From Geodermatophilus sabuli (lineage in GTDB: Bacteria > Actinomycetota > Actinomycetes > Mycobacteriales > Geodermatophilaceae), in assembly GCF_900215145.1 (NCBI RefSeq), contig NZ_OBDO01000002.1:372001-436000 (forward strand): a stretch of DNA of 64,000 bases, read 5' to 3'. The notes beneath the pieces were generated by a model. That model was not told where the DNA came from, ran no database searches, and saw only the letters and a list, made by a program, of their open reading frames with translations. Numbering within the stretch: the first letter of the stretch is position 1; each line of letters starts with the position of its first letter. The position numbers were made by a program, and so were the translations under genes. Of this stretch, positions 49,767 through 59,261 are shown piece after piece.

Positions 49767-49772
49767 AGTCTG
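49767..49772 (-). promoter_or_regulatory. -10-like element of the leader/chorismate mutase transcript
   Basis: CAGACT on the minus strand, 7 bases before the leader GTG. It is the same hexamer and spacing seen before acpS. Upstream lies the divergent pcrA promoter region. Confidence 0.4.
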
Positions 49773-49866
49773 CCACAGCTGGCACCGAGATCGCCACCGG
49801 CTCCCCCCGGTCGGGGGCGCGTGTGACGCCTGTTCCGCACCGCCCGGGAGCGTCACTCGTGCGAAC

Positions 49867-49872
49867 TACAGT
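49867..49872 (+). promoter_or_regulatory. -10 element of pcrA
   Basis: TACAGT lies 9 bases before the ATG, giving at most a 2-3 base leader. No ribosome binding site is seen before the ATG. Confidence 0.45.
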
Positions 49873-49881
49873 GGTGTCGTC

Positions 49882-52200
49882 ATGAGCAGCGTCCAGCAGG
49901 CCCTCGTCGGTGCCCAGAAGTCCCTTCCCGGCACGGAGGGCCTCCAGCGCTCCGCTCCCGGCTCCGTGGGCCGCGAGCTGGACCGCATGCTCGCCGGGCT
50001 CAACGGCCCTCAGCGGCAGGCGGTCGTCCACGAGGGCGGGCCGCTGCTCATCGTCGCCGGCGCCGGGTCGGGCAAGACCCGCGTGCTCGCGCACCGGATC
50101 GCCTACCTGCTCGGCGCCCGTGGCGTGCAGCCCGGCGAGATCCTCGCGATCACCTTCACCAACAAGGCCGCCGGCGAGATGAAGGAGCGCGTCGCGCACC
50201 TGGTCGGCCCGCGGGCCCGCGCGATGTGGGTGTCGACGTTCCACTCCATGTGCGTGCGCATCCTGCGCGCCGAGGCCGCCAAGCTCGGCATGAAGTCGTC
50301 GTTCACGATCTACGACCAGGGCGACTCGGTCCGGCTGATGACGATGGTCGCCCGCGACCTCGACCTCGACGCCAAGCGCTATCCGGGCCGCAGCCTCGCC
50401 ACCCAGGTGTCGAACCTGAAGAACGAGCTGATCGACGAGGAGAGCTACGTCCCCGGGACGGCGCCGGAGAAGGTGCTCGCCGAGGCCTACAAGCTCTACC
50501 AGCGGCGGCTGCGCGAGGCGCACGCCATGGACTTCGACGACCTGATCATGACGACGGTCCACCTGCTGCAGGCCTTCCCCGACGTGGCCGAGCACTACCG
50601 CCGCCGCTTCCGCCACGTGCTGGTCGACGAGTACCAGGACACCAACCACGCCCAGTACGTGCTGGTCCGCGAGCTGGTGGGGCCGGAGGGCGGCGTCGTC
50701 CCGCCGGCCGAGCTGTGCGTCGTCGGTGACGCCGACCAGTCGATCTACGCCTTCCGCGGCGCGACGATCCGCAACATCGACGAGTTCGAGCGCGACTACC
50801 CGCAGGCGACGACGATCCTGCTGGAGCAGAACTACCGCTCCACGCAGCGCATCCTCAAGGCGGCCAACCAGGTCATCGCCAAGAACACCGGCCGGCGGCC
50901 GAAGAACCTCTGGACCGACGCCGGGGACGGTGAGCTCATCGAGGGCTACGTCGCCGAGAACGAGCACGACGAGGCCGCCTGGGTCGCCGAGCAGATCGAC
51001 GCGCTGGTCGATGAGGGCACGGCCAGGCCCAAGGACATCGCGGTCTTCTACCGCACGAACAACGCCTCCCGGGTCTTCGAGGAGGTGTTCATCCGCGTCG
51101 GCATGCCCTACAAGGTCGTCGGCGGGGTGCGCTTCTACGAGCGCAAGGAGGTCCGCGACGCGTTGGCCTACCTCAAGGTGGTGGCCAACCCGGCCGACGT
51201 CGTCAGCCTGCGGCGGGTCATCAACGTGCCCAAGCGCGGCATCGGCGAGAAGGCCGAGTCCTGCATCGAGACGTTCGCCGATCGGGAGCGCATCGCCTTC
51301 GCCAGCGCGCTGCGCCGGTGCTCGGAGGTCAACGCCCTCGCGCCGCGGTCGCTGAAGGCGATCCAGGAGTTCGTCGCGCTGCTCGAGGAGTTCGAGAACC
51401 TGGTCGAGACCGGTTCCGGCCCGGCCGCGCTGCTGGAGAGCATCCTCGACCGCACCGGCTACCTCGCCGAGCTGCAGGCCAGCACCGACCCGCAGGACGA
51501 GGGCCGCGTCGACAACCTCCACGAGCTCATCTCGGTGGCCGCGGAGTTCGAGGCGGCCAACCCCGGGGGCTCGGTCACCGACTTCCTCGAGCAGGTGTCC
51601 CTGGTGGCCGACGCCGACCAGATCCCCGTCGCCGGGGACGACGCGGGCGTCGTCACGATGATGACCCTGCACACGGCCAAGGGGCTGGAGTTCCCGGTCG
51701 TCTTCCTCACCGGCATGGAGGACGGCGTCTTCCCGCACCTGCGGGCGCTCGGCGACCCGCGGGAGCTGGAGGAGGAGCGCCGGCTGGCCTACGTCGGCAT
51801 CACCCGGGCGCAGCAGCGGCTGTTCATCTCCCGGGCGACGGTGCGCACCAGCTGGGGGCAGCCGGCGTACAACCCGCCGTCCCGGTTCCTCGACGAGCTG
51901 CCGGCCGACACCGTGCAGTGGGCGGGCAAGGAGCCGGTCCCCGCGCCGAGCACGGGGTACCGGTCCGCGCAGACGCGGGTGGCGGCCACGGGCCTGTCCA
52001 CCGGCGGGCTGCGGGGCGGCGCCGGAAACCGTGCGGTCATCTCCGTGGAGGTGGGGGACCGGGTCAGCCACGACGCGTTCGGGCTCGGCACGGTCGTGGA
52101 GGTGACCGGCGCCGGCGACAAGGCCCAGGCCACCGTGGACTTCGGCTCGGGTGGGACCAAGCGTCTGGTCCTGCGCTACGCCCCCCTCGTCAAGCTCTGA
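49882..52200 (+). CDS. pcrA: ATP-dependent DNA helicase PcrA/UvrD
   Basis: A 772-residue superfamily 1 helicase working in nucleotide-excision repair and replication. LNGPQRQAVVHEGGPLLIVA (Q motif), GAGSGKTR (motif I), AITFTNKAAGEMKERV (Ia), VDEYQDTNHAQYVLV (II), VGDADQSIYAFRGA (III), LEQNYRSTQRIL (IV), TLHTAKGLEFPVVFLTGMED (V) and EERRLAYVGITRAQQRL (VI) are complete. The C-terminus (about 700-772) is the Tudor-like region GDRVSHDAFGLGTVVEVTGA. Between chorismate mutase and an M23 peptidase, as uvrD1 in M. tuberculosis. Confidence 0.96.
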   Translation: MSSVQQALVGAQKSLPGTEGLQRSAPGSVGRELDRMLAGLNGPQRQAVVHEGGPLLIVAGAGSGKTRVLAHRIAYLLGARGVQPGEILAITFTNKAAGEMKERVAHLVGPRARAMWVSTFHSMCVRILRAEAAKLGMKSSFTIYDQGDSVRLMTMVARDLDLDAKRYPGRSLATQVSNLKNELIDEESYVPGTAPEKVLAEAYKLYQRRLREAHAMDFDDLIMTTVHLLQAFPDVAEHYRRRFRHVLVDEYQDTNHAQYVLVRELVGPEGGVVPPAELCVVGDADQSIYAFRGATIRNIDEFERDYPQATTILLEQNYRSTQRILKAANQVIAKNTGRRPKNLWTDAGDGELIEGYVAENEHDEAAWVAEQIDALVDEGTARPKDIAVFYRTNNASRVFEEVFIRVGMPYKVVGGVRFYERKEVRDALAYLKVVANPADVVSLRRVINVPKRGIGEKAESCIETFADRERIAFASALRRCSEVNALAPRSLKAIQEFVALLEEFENLVETGSGPAALLESILDRTGYLAELQASTDPQDEGRVDNLHELISVAAEFEAANPGGSVTDFLEQVSLVADADQIPVAGDDAGVVTMMTLHTAKGLEFPVVFLTGMEDGVFPHLRALGDPRELEEERRLAYVGITRAQQRLFISRATVRTSWGQPAYNPPSRFLDELPADTVQWAGKEPVPAPSTGYRSAQTRVAATGLSTGGLRGGAGNRAVISVEVGDRVSHDAFGLGTVVEVTGAGDKAQATVDFGSGGTKRLVLRYAPLVKL

Positions 52201-52290
52201 CCTCCGGAGGTCCCCGAGCGAGACGGCGGGACGCGCTCGGCGCAGCAGGGGACGGCCCGTGGCCGCGGTCGTCGGCCGGAGGCCGACAGA

Positions 52291-53121
52291 TCAGACGCTG
52301 ACGCCGCGCTCCGCGAGGAACTCCTGCGGGTCGATGGGGCGGCCGGTCATGCCGCCGCGGTGGATCTCGTAGTGCAGGTGCGGCCCGGTGGACTGTCCCT
52401 CGTTGCCGACCTTGGCGATCTGGTCGCCGGCGTGTACGAGGTCGCCGGCCGACACCGAGTAGTAGCGCATGTGGCCGTAGACGTGGACGTTCCCGTCGGC
52501 GTCCTGGATGTAGACCGCGTTGCCGTACCCGGAGGCACGGCCGGCGCGGATGACCACGCCGTCGGTGGCGGTCAGGATCGGGGTGCCCAGCGGCGCCGCG
52601 AGGTCGAGGCCGTAGTGCATGGTGCCCCAGCGCTGGCAGAAGCAGGTGGTGAGCCGGCCCTGCGTCGGGAGGACCGTGCGCGGGGCGCGGGCGGCGCGGG
52701 AGGCGGCGAGTTCACCCAGGCGGGCCTGGGCCTCGGCCTCGGTGATACCGCGACGTACGCCGGCGTCCTCCATGTCGCCGGTCAGGCCGACGTCGGAGGC
52801 GACGCCGAGGCCGTACTCGGCGGCGCTGACCGCCACGCCGGTGGCCTGGTCGCCCATGGTGGTGGGCAGGGCGGCGACGACGGCGCCGACCACGAGGGCG
52901 GCGAGCCAGAGGGGACCGCGCCTGCCGGGCGGACGGGGGAGGCTGCGGCGGGTCGCGGGCGCGGCGTCCTCGGGGACCTCGGACGCAGCCGGTGCGGGGA
53001 CCTCGGTCGCGGTGGTCGCTCGCGGCAGCAGGTCGACGGCGGCTCGCGGGAGGGGGATGACGGGAGTGGCCGGCGCGTGGTCGGTCCCCGGTCGCTCGAG
53101 CAGCGCGGGCTGACGGGTCAC
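52291..53121 (-). CDS. M23 family metallopeptidase (LytM-like), membrane-anchored
   Basis: A 276-residue protein: a basic, proline-rich N-terminus, one membrane segment (about residues 69-87), and a C-terminal M23 domain (about 150-270). The zinc motifs are MHYGLDLAAP (HxxxD) and GPHLHYEIH (HxH), so the enzyme should be active as a peptidoglycan endopeptidase. A pair of cysteines in TTCFCQRW lies before the domain. The orthologue in M. tuberculosis (Rv0950c) also lies between uvrD1 and sucC. GTG start with the site aaggaggtg. Confidence 0.9.
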   Translation of the reverse strand: MTRQPALLERPGTDHAPATPVIPLPRAAVDLLPRATTATEVPAPAASEVPEDAAPATRRSLPRPPGRRGPLWLAALVVGAVVAALPTTMGDQATGVAVSAAEYGLGVASDVGLTGDMEDAGVRRGITEAEAQARLGELAASRAARAPRTVLPTQGRLTTCFCQRWGTMHYGLDLAAPLGTPILTATDGVVIRAGRASGYGNAVYIQDADGNVHVYGHMRYYSVSAGDLVHAGDQIAKVGNEGQSTGPHLHYEIHRGGMTGRPIDPQEFLAERGVSV

Positions 53122-53344
53122 GGAGCACCTCCTTGGGGCAGCGACCCTCCCGAACGGGTGCCGCGAGGGCAGGTCGCCGGGGGAGCGACGGTGGCTGGGG
53201 CGTCCGGCGTGCGACGCCCGCCGGTGGGTACCGGCGCCGTGATCGGACCGTAACGATCCGTCAGGTGACCGGGCGTCAACGACACCCCGTGTCGCCTTGT
53301 CTGCAACCAGAGGGACCGGTGTGACGACAGGGACGTGAGCAGGC
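53122..53344 (-). other. Leader region of the M23 peptidase gene
   Basis: The minus-strand upstream region carries a TTGACG -35-like box (53276-53281) and a TACGGT -10-like box about 21 bases on, a spacing too long for a good promoter. It then holds about 125 bases of GC-rich leader with the partial inverted repeat CCCTC-GAGGG around the ribosome binding site. Such peptidase genes often have c-di-AMP riboswitches in actinobacteria, but the conserved blocks could not be recognised here. Confidence 0.35.
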
Positions 53345-53399
53345 GACCCCCATCCAGGGACCCGCCCCGAGCCTGCGAGGGGTGGGGAGGAAGGGGGCC
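53345..53399 (-). repeat. Stop-codon-linked stem-loop repeat, copy 5 (after the lipase gene)
   Basis: Read on the minus strand, arms GGCCCCCTTCC and GGATGGGGGTC enclose a CCCCACCCCTCGC segment like that of the groES copy. It begins 5 bases after the stop codon of the minus-strand lipase gene, so its orientation again follows the upstream gene. Confidence 0.65.
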
Positions 53400-53404
53400 C
53401 TCTC

Positions 53405-54304
53405 TCAGGCGACGGCGGCCGGCGCGGCGATCGGGGGCAGCTCGGGGCGGCGCACCCCGGCGAGGGACGCGGCGACCTCGTCGACGACGCCCCGGTGGAA
53501 CGGCAGCGACATGTGGCCCACCCCGCGGACCAGCACGTTGCGGGCGACCAGGTCCGGGTGGTCGCACCGGCCGGCGTGCGTCGGCAGCACCACCTGGTCC
53601 AGGTCGCTGTAGATCGCGGTCATCGGCGTGCGTACGCCCGGCGCGGGCTCGGCCAGCTCCTGCAGGACCGGCGAACCGGGACGGAGCTGGCGCACCAGCG
53701 GGGTGGGCACGAGGTGGGCCAGCACCGAACCCTGGTGCGGCGTTCCGAGGGTCACCAGGGACTCCACCCGCCGGTCGCCGTCCTGTCGCTGCACGTGGTA
53801 GCGGGCGATCAGCCCGCCGAGGCTGTGACCGACCACGTGTACCCGCTCGTGCCCGGTCTGCTCGCAGACGCGGTCGAGGTGCTCGCCGAGGGCTCGGGCG
53901 CCGCGCGCGACGTCGGTCAGCAGTGGGCTGTAGTTCCACGAGCAGACGTGCGCGAAGCCGCGGCGGCGCAGGCTGCGCCGCATCACCGCGAAGATCGACT
54001 GGTTGTCGACGAGGCCGTGGACGAGGACGACCGGGATGCGCGCCGCCAGCGGGTCGGCGGCGAAGAGCGCCCGCACGCCTGGGGGCTGCTCGCCGGGGCG
54101 ACAGCGCGGATCCAGCCGCAGCGGCTCGCTGCGCGTGCCGAGCGGGTACATGAGCATGTGTGCGCCGACGAGGGCCAGTTCGGTGATGCCGCCGGCGAGC
54201 GCCGCGCGGCTGACGAGGGACCGCAACGGGACCCGTGGCGTCCACGGGGCGTTGCCGGCGGTGTGCGAGTCTGGACCGGACTCCGGGTCGTCGAGTGGGC
54301 GCAT
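53405..54304 (-). CDS. Alpha/beta hydrolase, lipase class 2-like
   Basis: A 299-residue hydrolase. IPVVLVHGLVDNQSIFAVMR is the oxyanion region, VHVVGHSLGGLIARYHVQRQ the nucleophile elbow, and VRGVGHMSLPFHRGVVDEVA the histidine; VTLGTPHQGSVLAHLVPTPL is typical of bacterial triacylglycerol lipases and PGAP1-like proteins. A hydrophobic segment near residues 35-52 may anchor it to the membrane. Substrate unknown. No cleavable signal seen. Confidence 0.82.
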   Translation of the reverse strand: MRPLDDPESGPDSHTAGNAPWTPRVPLRSLVSRAALAGGITELALVGAHMLMYPLGTRSEPLRLDPRCRPGEQPPGVRALFAADPLAARIPVVLVHGLVDNQSIFAVMRRSLRRRGFAHVCSWNYSPLLTDVARGARALGEHLDRVCEQTGHERVHVVGHSLGGLIARYHVQRQDGDRRVESLVTLGTPHQGSVLAHLVPTPLVRQLRPGSPVLQELAEPAPGVRTPMTAIYSDLDQVVLPTHAGRCDHPDLVARNVLVRGVGHMSLPFHRGVVDEVAASLAGVRRPELPPIAAPAAVA

Positions 54305-54488
54305 CTGCCAGTCCCTCCCCGTTCGTGACCACCGGTCGAGCCCGGGTTCGACGTCGCCGGTGGCGTAGTTGACCCGGTCATGCCCGGTTCACCTGACGGT
54401 AAAGCTGCGGTGTGCTGTTCGTCACACAAGCGCAACGTGGCACCGACGGATCGACGCCGGTTCGTGACCGACTGGACGGAGGAGACCG

Positions 54489-55592
54489 GTGGCCGCCCGC
54501 GATGGCTCCACGCGTGACCGCGACACCGGCCGGGGCGTCCGGTCCGCCCGCGACGGGGACGTCGGCCGGGGCAGCGGCGCCGATCGTCGCGCCGCGACCT
54601 CCCGGCGCACGGGGCCGCGCCGTCCGTCGGACCGGCCGGGCCCGGCGCGCGGGCCGGCCGACGGCCTCGTCGTCGGGACCGTCCCGGCGACCGCGCGGCT
54701 GGCCGGCGCGCTGCTGGTCCTGGCCGGCCTGGCCGGGGTGGTCGCGCTCTTCCCGACCTACCTGGTGGTGGGCGGGCAGGAGGTGGCCCAGGGTGGCGGA
54801 CCCGGCAGCGTGCTGCTCGGACTGCTCACCCCGCTCACCTCTGCCGCCGTGGGCGCCGGGCTGGCCGCCGGCCGGGTGCCCCGGTTCGGACTGGGCTACG
54901 CGGGCGTGGCCGGCGCCCTCGCGGTCGGCCTGCTGCTGATCGAGCTCTACCGGGCGGACGCGTCCACCACCCGTCCGGGCGTGGAGGTGATCGCCGGGCA
55001 GCAGGTGCTGACCAGCTCGGTCGAGATCGGCGCCGGCTGGGTGTCCGGCGTCGTCTCCCTCGGGCTCACCGTGCTCGCCGGCGTGCTGGCCGCCGTGTCG
55101 TGGGGGCGCACGGTCATGGAGGACGGCGGGGCGCTGGACCCCGCCCGTCCGGGCCTGGCCGGCCTCGCCGTGCTGCTCGGCGTCGGGACCGTGCTCTGCC
55201 TCGTGCTGCCGGCGGCCGACGTCCCCGACCGGCTGGTCACGGACCCCGCGACGGGGCTGCAGACCGTGGTCGAGCAGGACGGGCCGCAGGGCCTGCTCGA
55301 GCGGCCCGGGCTGGCGTTGCTCGGTGGCCTGCTGCTGGCCGGCGCGGTCGTCCTCTGCTCGGTGCTGGCGCCCTCGCTGCGACCGCGGCTGGCCGCCGTC
55401 GGTGGGCTGCTGGCCATCACCGCCGTCGTACTGACCGCCGGGCTGACCGGCCTGCGCGACGCCGCCGTCTCCGATGAGCTCGAGTGGACCCTGCCCGGCG
55501 TGGGGCTGCTGGTGGCCGGTCTCGGCTACGGCGTCCTGACCGTCCTGGCGTGGCGGCTGCGCCGCTCCGCCGCGCCGGGCGACCGGCCCTGA
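54489..55592 (+). CDS. Polytopic membrane protein of unknown function
   Basis: A 367-residue protein. The first 60 residues are Arg/Asp/Gly-rich and likely cytoplasmic; about eight membrane segments follow (for example ATARLAGALLVLAGLAGVVA near 70, LGVGTVLCLVLPAADV near 235, LLGGLLLAGAVVLCSVLAP near 285). No family recognised. The GTG has a strong site GGAGGAG. The gene is isolated between the lipase (divergent) and sucC. Confidence 0.75.
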   Translation: MAARDGSTRDRDTGRGVRSARDGDVGRGSGADRRAATSRRTGPRRPSDRPGPARGPADGLVVGTVPATARLAGALLVLAGLAGVVALFPTYLVVGGQEVAQGGGPGSVLLGLLTPLTSAAVGAGLAAGRVPRFGLGYAGVAGALAVGLLLIELYRADASTTRPGVEVIAGQQVLTSSVEIGAGWVSGVVSLGLTVLAGVLAAVSWGRTVMEDGGALDPARPGLAGLAVLLGVGTVLCLVLPAADVPDRLVTDPATGLQTVVEQDGPQGLLERPGLALLGGLLLAGAVVLCSVLAPSLRPRLAAVGGLLAITAVVLTAGLTGLRDAAVSDELEWTLPGVGLLVAGLGYGVLTVLAWRLRRSAAPGDRP

Positions 55593-55770
55593 CCCCGGCG
55601 GGTGGCGTCGCCGGCCGACCGGGTGCCAGGCCCTCGCCGCCGTCGCCGTGGGGTTGACCAGCACGGTCGTCCGGATGGCCGTCCGGAGGGGTTCCCGGCT
55701 CCCCGTCCGGGGTGCTGTGAGACCGGCCACGCCCTCCGACGTGGGGGCGACGGCGGCATTCCAGGGGGGT

Positions 55771-55776
55771 TACGGT
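55771..55776 (+). promoter_or_regulatory. -10 element of sucC
   Basis: TACGGT ends 8 bases before the GTG of sucC, with no ribosome binding site, so the mRNA is probably leaderless or nearly so. The region 55593-55770 holds GC-rich inverted repeats but no recognisable gene. Confidence 0.5.
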
Positions 55777-55784
55777 GCCTGCTC

Positions 55785-56948
55785 GTGGATCTCTTCGAGT
55801 ACCAGGCCCGTGACCTGTTGGCCGCTCACGGCGTGCCCGTGCTGCCCGGCGGCGTCGCCGAGACGCCGGAGCAGGCGGAGGCGATCGCACGGGAGATCGC
55901 CGCTCCCGTCGTCGTCAAGGCGCAGGTCAAGACCGGTGGTCGCGGCAAGGCCGGCGGCGTCAAGCTCGCCGACGACGCCGAGAGCGCCAAGGCGCGCGCC
56001 CAGGACATCCTCGGCCTGGACATCAAGGGCCACATCACCCATCGCGTGATGGTCGCCCAGGCCAGCGACATCGCCGAGGAGTACTACTTCTCCTACCTGC
56101 TCGACCGCGCCAACCGCACCTTCCTGGCCATGGCCAGCGTCGAGGGCGGCATGGAGATCGAGCAGCTCGCGGTCGAGCGGCCCGAGGCGCTGGCCCGCAT
56201 CCCCGTGGACGCCACCACCGGCGTCGACTCCGCGAAGGCCGCCGAGATCGTCGACGCCGCCGGCTTCCCCGCCGAGGTGCGCGACCAGGTCATCGCGATC
56301 GCCGTCCAGCTGTGGGACGTGTTCGCCAAGGAGGACGCCACCCTGGTGGAGGTCAACCCGCTGGCCAAGGCGCCCGACGGCACCGTGCTCGCGCTCGACG
56401 CGAAGGTGACCCTCGACGAGAACGCCGGCTTCCGCCACGCCGACCACGCTGCGCTGGAGGACGCCGCCTCGGCCGACCCGCTGGAGGCAGCGGCCAAGGA
56501 GAAGGACCTCAACTACGTCAAGCTCGAGGGCGAGGTCGGCATCATCGGCAACGGTGCCGGGCTGGTCATGAGCACCCTCGACGTGGTCGCCTACGCCGGC
56601 GAGGAGTTCGGTGGCGTCAAGCCCGCCAACTTCCTCGACATCGGCGGTGGCGCCTCGGCCGAGGTCATGGCCAACGGGCTGCACATCATCCTGTCCGACC
56701 CCGCCGTGAAGAGCGTGTTCGTCAACGTCTTCGGCGGTATCACCGCCTGCGACGCCGTCGCCAACGGCATCGTCTCGGCGCTCCAGCTCCTCGGCGACGA
56801 GGCGACCAAGCCGCTGGTCGTGCGTCTCGACGGCAACAACGTCGAGGAGGGCCGGCGCATCCTCGCCGAGGCCAACCACCCGCTGGTGACCGTCGTGGAC
56901 ACGATGGACGGCGCCGCACGCCGGGCCGCCGAGCTCGCCGCCGCCTGA
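55785..56948 (+). CDS. sucC: Succinyl-CoA synthetase subunit beta
   Basis: A 387-residue beta subunit. [20 protein letters not shown] is the conserved start, the ATP-grasp domain has [20 protein letters not shown] and [13 protein letters not shown], and the ligase domain has [20 protein letters not shown] and [16 protein letters not shown]. It works in the TCA cycle with SucD. The upstream frame is open but unconserved. sucD follows after 29 bases. Confidence 0.96.
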   Translation: MDLFEYQARDLLAAHGVPVLPGGVAETPEQAEAIAREIAAPVVVKAQVKTGGRGKAGGVKLADDAESAKARAQDILGLDIKGHITHRVMVAQASDIAEEYYFSYLLDRANRTFLAMASVEGGMEIEQLAVERPEALARIPVDATTGVDSAKAAEIVDAAGFPAEVRDQVIAIAVQLWDVFAKEDATLVEVNPLAKAPDGTVLALDAKVTLDENAGFRHADHAALEDAASADPLEAAAKEKDLNYVKLEGEVGIIGNGAGLVMSTLDVVAYAGEEFGGVKPANFLDIGGGASAEVMANGLHIILSDPAVKSVFVNVFGGITACDAVANGIVSALQLLGDEATKPLVVRLDGNNVEEGRRILAEANHPLVTVVDTMDGAARRAAELAAA

Positions 56949-56977
56949 CCGCCCCCGCAACCGACAGGACACCAGAG

Positions 56978-57856
56978 ATGTCGATCTTCCTCAACGAGAA
57001 CAGCAAGGTCATCGTCCAGGGCATGACCGGCTCCGAGGGGCGCAAGCACACCCAGCGCATGCTGGCCTCGGGGACGGCCATCGTCGGTGGCGTGAACCCG
57101 AAGAAGGCCGGCCAGAGCGTCGACTTCGACGGCACCGGCGTGCCGGTGTTCGGCTCCGTCGCCGAGGCGATGAAGGAGACCGGCGCCGACGTCAGCGTCA
57201 TCTTCGTGCCGCCGGCCGGCGCCAAGAACGCGGTCATCGAGGCCGTCGATGCGCAGATCGGTCTCGCCGTCGTCATCACCGAGGGCATCCCGGTGCACGA
57301 CTCGACCCACTTCTGGGCGCACGCCCAGGGCGGTTCGACCCGCATCATCGGCCCGAACTGTCCGGGTCTGATCAGCCCCGGACGCTCCAACGCCGGCATC
57401 ATCCCGGCCACCATCACCAAGCAGGGCAAGATCGGGCTGGTCAGCAAGTCCGGCACGCTGACCTACCAGATGATGTACGAGCTCCGCGACATCGGGTTCT
57501 CCACCGCGGTCGGCATCGGTGGCGACCCGGTCATCGGGACCACGCACATCGACTGCCTCCAGGCCTTCCAGGAGGACCCGGAGACCGAGGCGATCGTGAT
57601 GATCGGTGAGATCGGTGGCGACGCCGAGGAGCGGGCCGCCGACTTCATCAAGGCGAACGTCACCAAGCCGGTCGTCGGGTACGTCGCCGGGTTCACCGCG
57701 CCCGAGGGCAAGACCATGGGTCACGCGGGCGCGATCGTGTCCGGCTCGGCCGGCACCGCGCAGGCCAAGCAGGAGGCCCTCGAGGCCGCCGGTGTGCGCG
57801 TGGGCAAGACGCCGTCGGAGACCGCCCGCCTCATGCGGGAGATCGTCGGGGGCTGA
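56978..57856 (+). CDS. sucD: Succinyl-CoA synthetase subunit alpha
   Basis: A 292-residue alpha subunit: [20 protein letters not shown], the CoA-binding Rossmann part, [53 protein letters not shown], and the phosphorylated histidine in [17 protein letters not shown]. Complete. A stop-linked repeat copy and a long hairpin follow. Confidence 0.97.
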   Translation: MSIFLNENSKVIVQGMTGSEGRKHTQRMLASGTAIVGGVNPKKAGQSVDFDGTGVPVFGSVAEAMKETGADVSVIFVPPAGAKNAVIEAVDAQIGLAVVITEGIPVHDSTHFWAHAQGGSTRIIGPNCPGLISPGRSNAGIIPATITKQGKIGLVSKSGTLTYQMMYELRDIGFSTAVGIGGDPVIGTTHIDCLQAFQEDPETEAIVMIGEIGGDAEERAADFIKANVTKPVVGYVAGFTAPEGKTMGHAGAIVSGSAGTAQAKQEALEAAGVRVGKTPSETARLMREIVGG

Positions 57857-57860
57857 AGAA

Positions 57861-57914
57861 GGACCCCCTGCCCCCCGCCGCTCGCGAGCTCGCGACGGGG
57901 CCCTCCAGGGGGCC
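57861..57914 (+). repeat. Stop-codon-linked stem-loop repeat, copy 6 (after sucD)
   Basis: Arms GGACCCCCTG and CAGGGGGCC with the same bulged A, enclosing CCCCCCGCCGCTCGCGAGCTCGC-type sequence in which CGCGAGCTCGCG is itself palindromic. It begins 4 bases after the sucD stop. Confidence 0.75.
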
Positions 57915-57927
57915 GAGCGGCTCGTGC

Positions 57928-57959
57928 TGCCCGGCGACCTCCGACGAGGTCGCCGGGCA
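57928..57959 (+). terminator. Terminator after sucCD
   Basis: TGCCCGGCGACCT and its perfect complement form a 13-bp stem with loop ccgacg. Together with repeat copy 6 it closes the sucCD unit. Confidence 0.75.
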
Positions 57960-58082
57960 GTGGCGTCCCCGGGGCTCGGTAGCGTCCCCACGGGCGAGGT
58001 CTGAGTGCCACCGTTGCACGTACCGCCCCCACTCACCGACGATGCGCTGAGTGACCAAGCCACTACTGAGGAGCGCTCCGCG

Positions 58083-59240
58083 ATGACCAGTCAGCCGCCT
58101 CCGCCCCCGGGCGGGCCCGGACAGCCGGGGTACGGCTCCCAGCCCGGGCAGGAGCCCGGGGCCGGTGGTCAGCAGCCGGGCCACGGCGGGCAACCGGGGT
58201 ACGGGCAGCAGCCGCCTCCCCCCGGCTACGGGCAGCCGCAGTACGGCCAGCCGCCGTACCCGCAGGAGCCCGGCCACGGCCACCAGCCGGGATACGCGCA
58301 GCAGCCTCCCTACGGCCAGCAACTCCCCTACGGGCAGCAGCCCGGCTACGGCCAGCAGCCGCCCTACGGGCAGCCGGGGCAGTACGGGCAGCAACCCGGG
58401 TACGGGCAGCCGCCCTACGGGCAGGGCTCCCACGGCGGCCCGGCCCGGCCCGGTACCTCGGTGGGCTTCGACCTCAAGAGGCTGACGATGGCGGACTACG
58501 TCATCGCCGGCGGCACGCTGCTGTTCCTCGTCCTGGCGTTCTTCCCCTGGTACCAGGTCGACGACGCCTTCTTCGGGTCCGACTTCAGCTTCAGCGGCTG
58601 GCAGTCCGGCCAGGTGACGACGGCGGTCTTCCTCTTCCTGCTGGCCACGGTGTGGACCCTGCTGCCGGCCTTCGTCGACCTGAGGCTCGGGTTCCCCCGG
58701 TCGGCCATCACGGTCGGCCTGGCGGCCCTGGGCTTCCTGTTCGCGCTGCTGGGCTGGCTGGACTCGTTCACCGAGGGCTTCTCGTTCTCGATCTGGGCAC
58801 TGCTGGGTTTCCTCGCGGCAGCCGCGGTCCTCGCGTTCGCCGTCCTCCGGCTGCTGCAGGAACTGCGGAACCGTCCGGCCCTCCCGGGTGGCCTCGCAGG
58901 CGCCTCCCGGTCGGCCGACCAGCAGGCGCCGCAGTACGGCACGCAGGGCGGAGCGCCTGGCCAGTCGCCCTACGGGTACCCCGCCCAGCAGCAGCCGTAC
59001 GGGCAGCAGCCGCCCTACGGCCAGCAGCCGTCGTACGGCCAGCAGCCGTTCTACGGTCAGCAGCAGCCCCAGGGGGGCTCGGCGCCGGACCAGCCGTCCT
59101 CCGGTCGGACCCAGGCCCACCGCATGCCCCCGCCGCCACCCCCGCCGGCCACGCGACCCGAGCCCGGCCCGGGCACGGGCGGCTCCGGCGGCGCCACCGC
59201 CTCCGGCAGCGAGCCGGGGCCGAACCCGGACAACGGCTGA
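58083..59240 (+). CDS. Membrane protein with YGQ-rich tails, DUF5336-like
   Basis: A 385-residue protein. The first 120 residues consist of [10 protein letters not shown]-type repeats, then come four membrane segments (about residues 138-295, with [20 protein letters not shown]) and a second PYGQQ-rich tail ending in a Pro/Gly/Ser stretch. It matches M. tuberculosis Rv0954 (DUF5336) in layout and in position between sucD and perM; Rv0954-like proteins are linked to cell-division complexes. The ATG at 58083 has a GAGGAG site; the upstream frame is not conserved. Confidence 0.8.
   Translation: MTSQPPPPPGGPGQPGYGSQPGQEPGAGGQQPGHGGQPGYGQQPPPPGYGQPQYGQPPYPQEPGHGHQPGYAQQPPYGQQLPYGQQPGYGQQPPYGQPGQYGQQPGYGQPPYGQGSHGGPARPGTSVGFDLKRLTMADYVIAGGTLLFLVLAFFPWYQVDDAFFGSDFSFSGWQSGQVTTAVFLFLLATVWTLLPAFVDLRLGFPRSAITVGLAALGFLFALLGWLDSFTEGFSFSIWALLGFLAAAAVLAFAVLRLLQELRNRPALPGGLAGASRSADQQAPQYGTQGGAPGQSPYGYPAQQQPYGQQPPYGQQPSYGQQPFYGQQQPQGGSAPDQPSSGRTQAHRMPPPPPPPATRPEPGPGTGGSGGATASGSEPGPNPDNG
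58115..58430 (+). repeat. Imperfect tandem codon repeats encoding [10 protein letters not shown]
   Basis: Units of about 12-18 bases such as ccctacgggcagcag recur through the 5' part of the gene and again at 58960-59070. They code for low-complexity protein and are not spacer-repeat units. Confidence 0.8.
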
Positions 59241-59261
59241 CCGAGACGGACCTCACTGCCC

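Noticed and set aside
58115-59070. Short regular repeats that look like a repeat array
   Set aside because: Units are in frame, imperfect and encode PYGQQ; no constant repeat with unique spacers, so not a CRISPR array.
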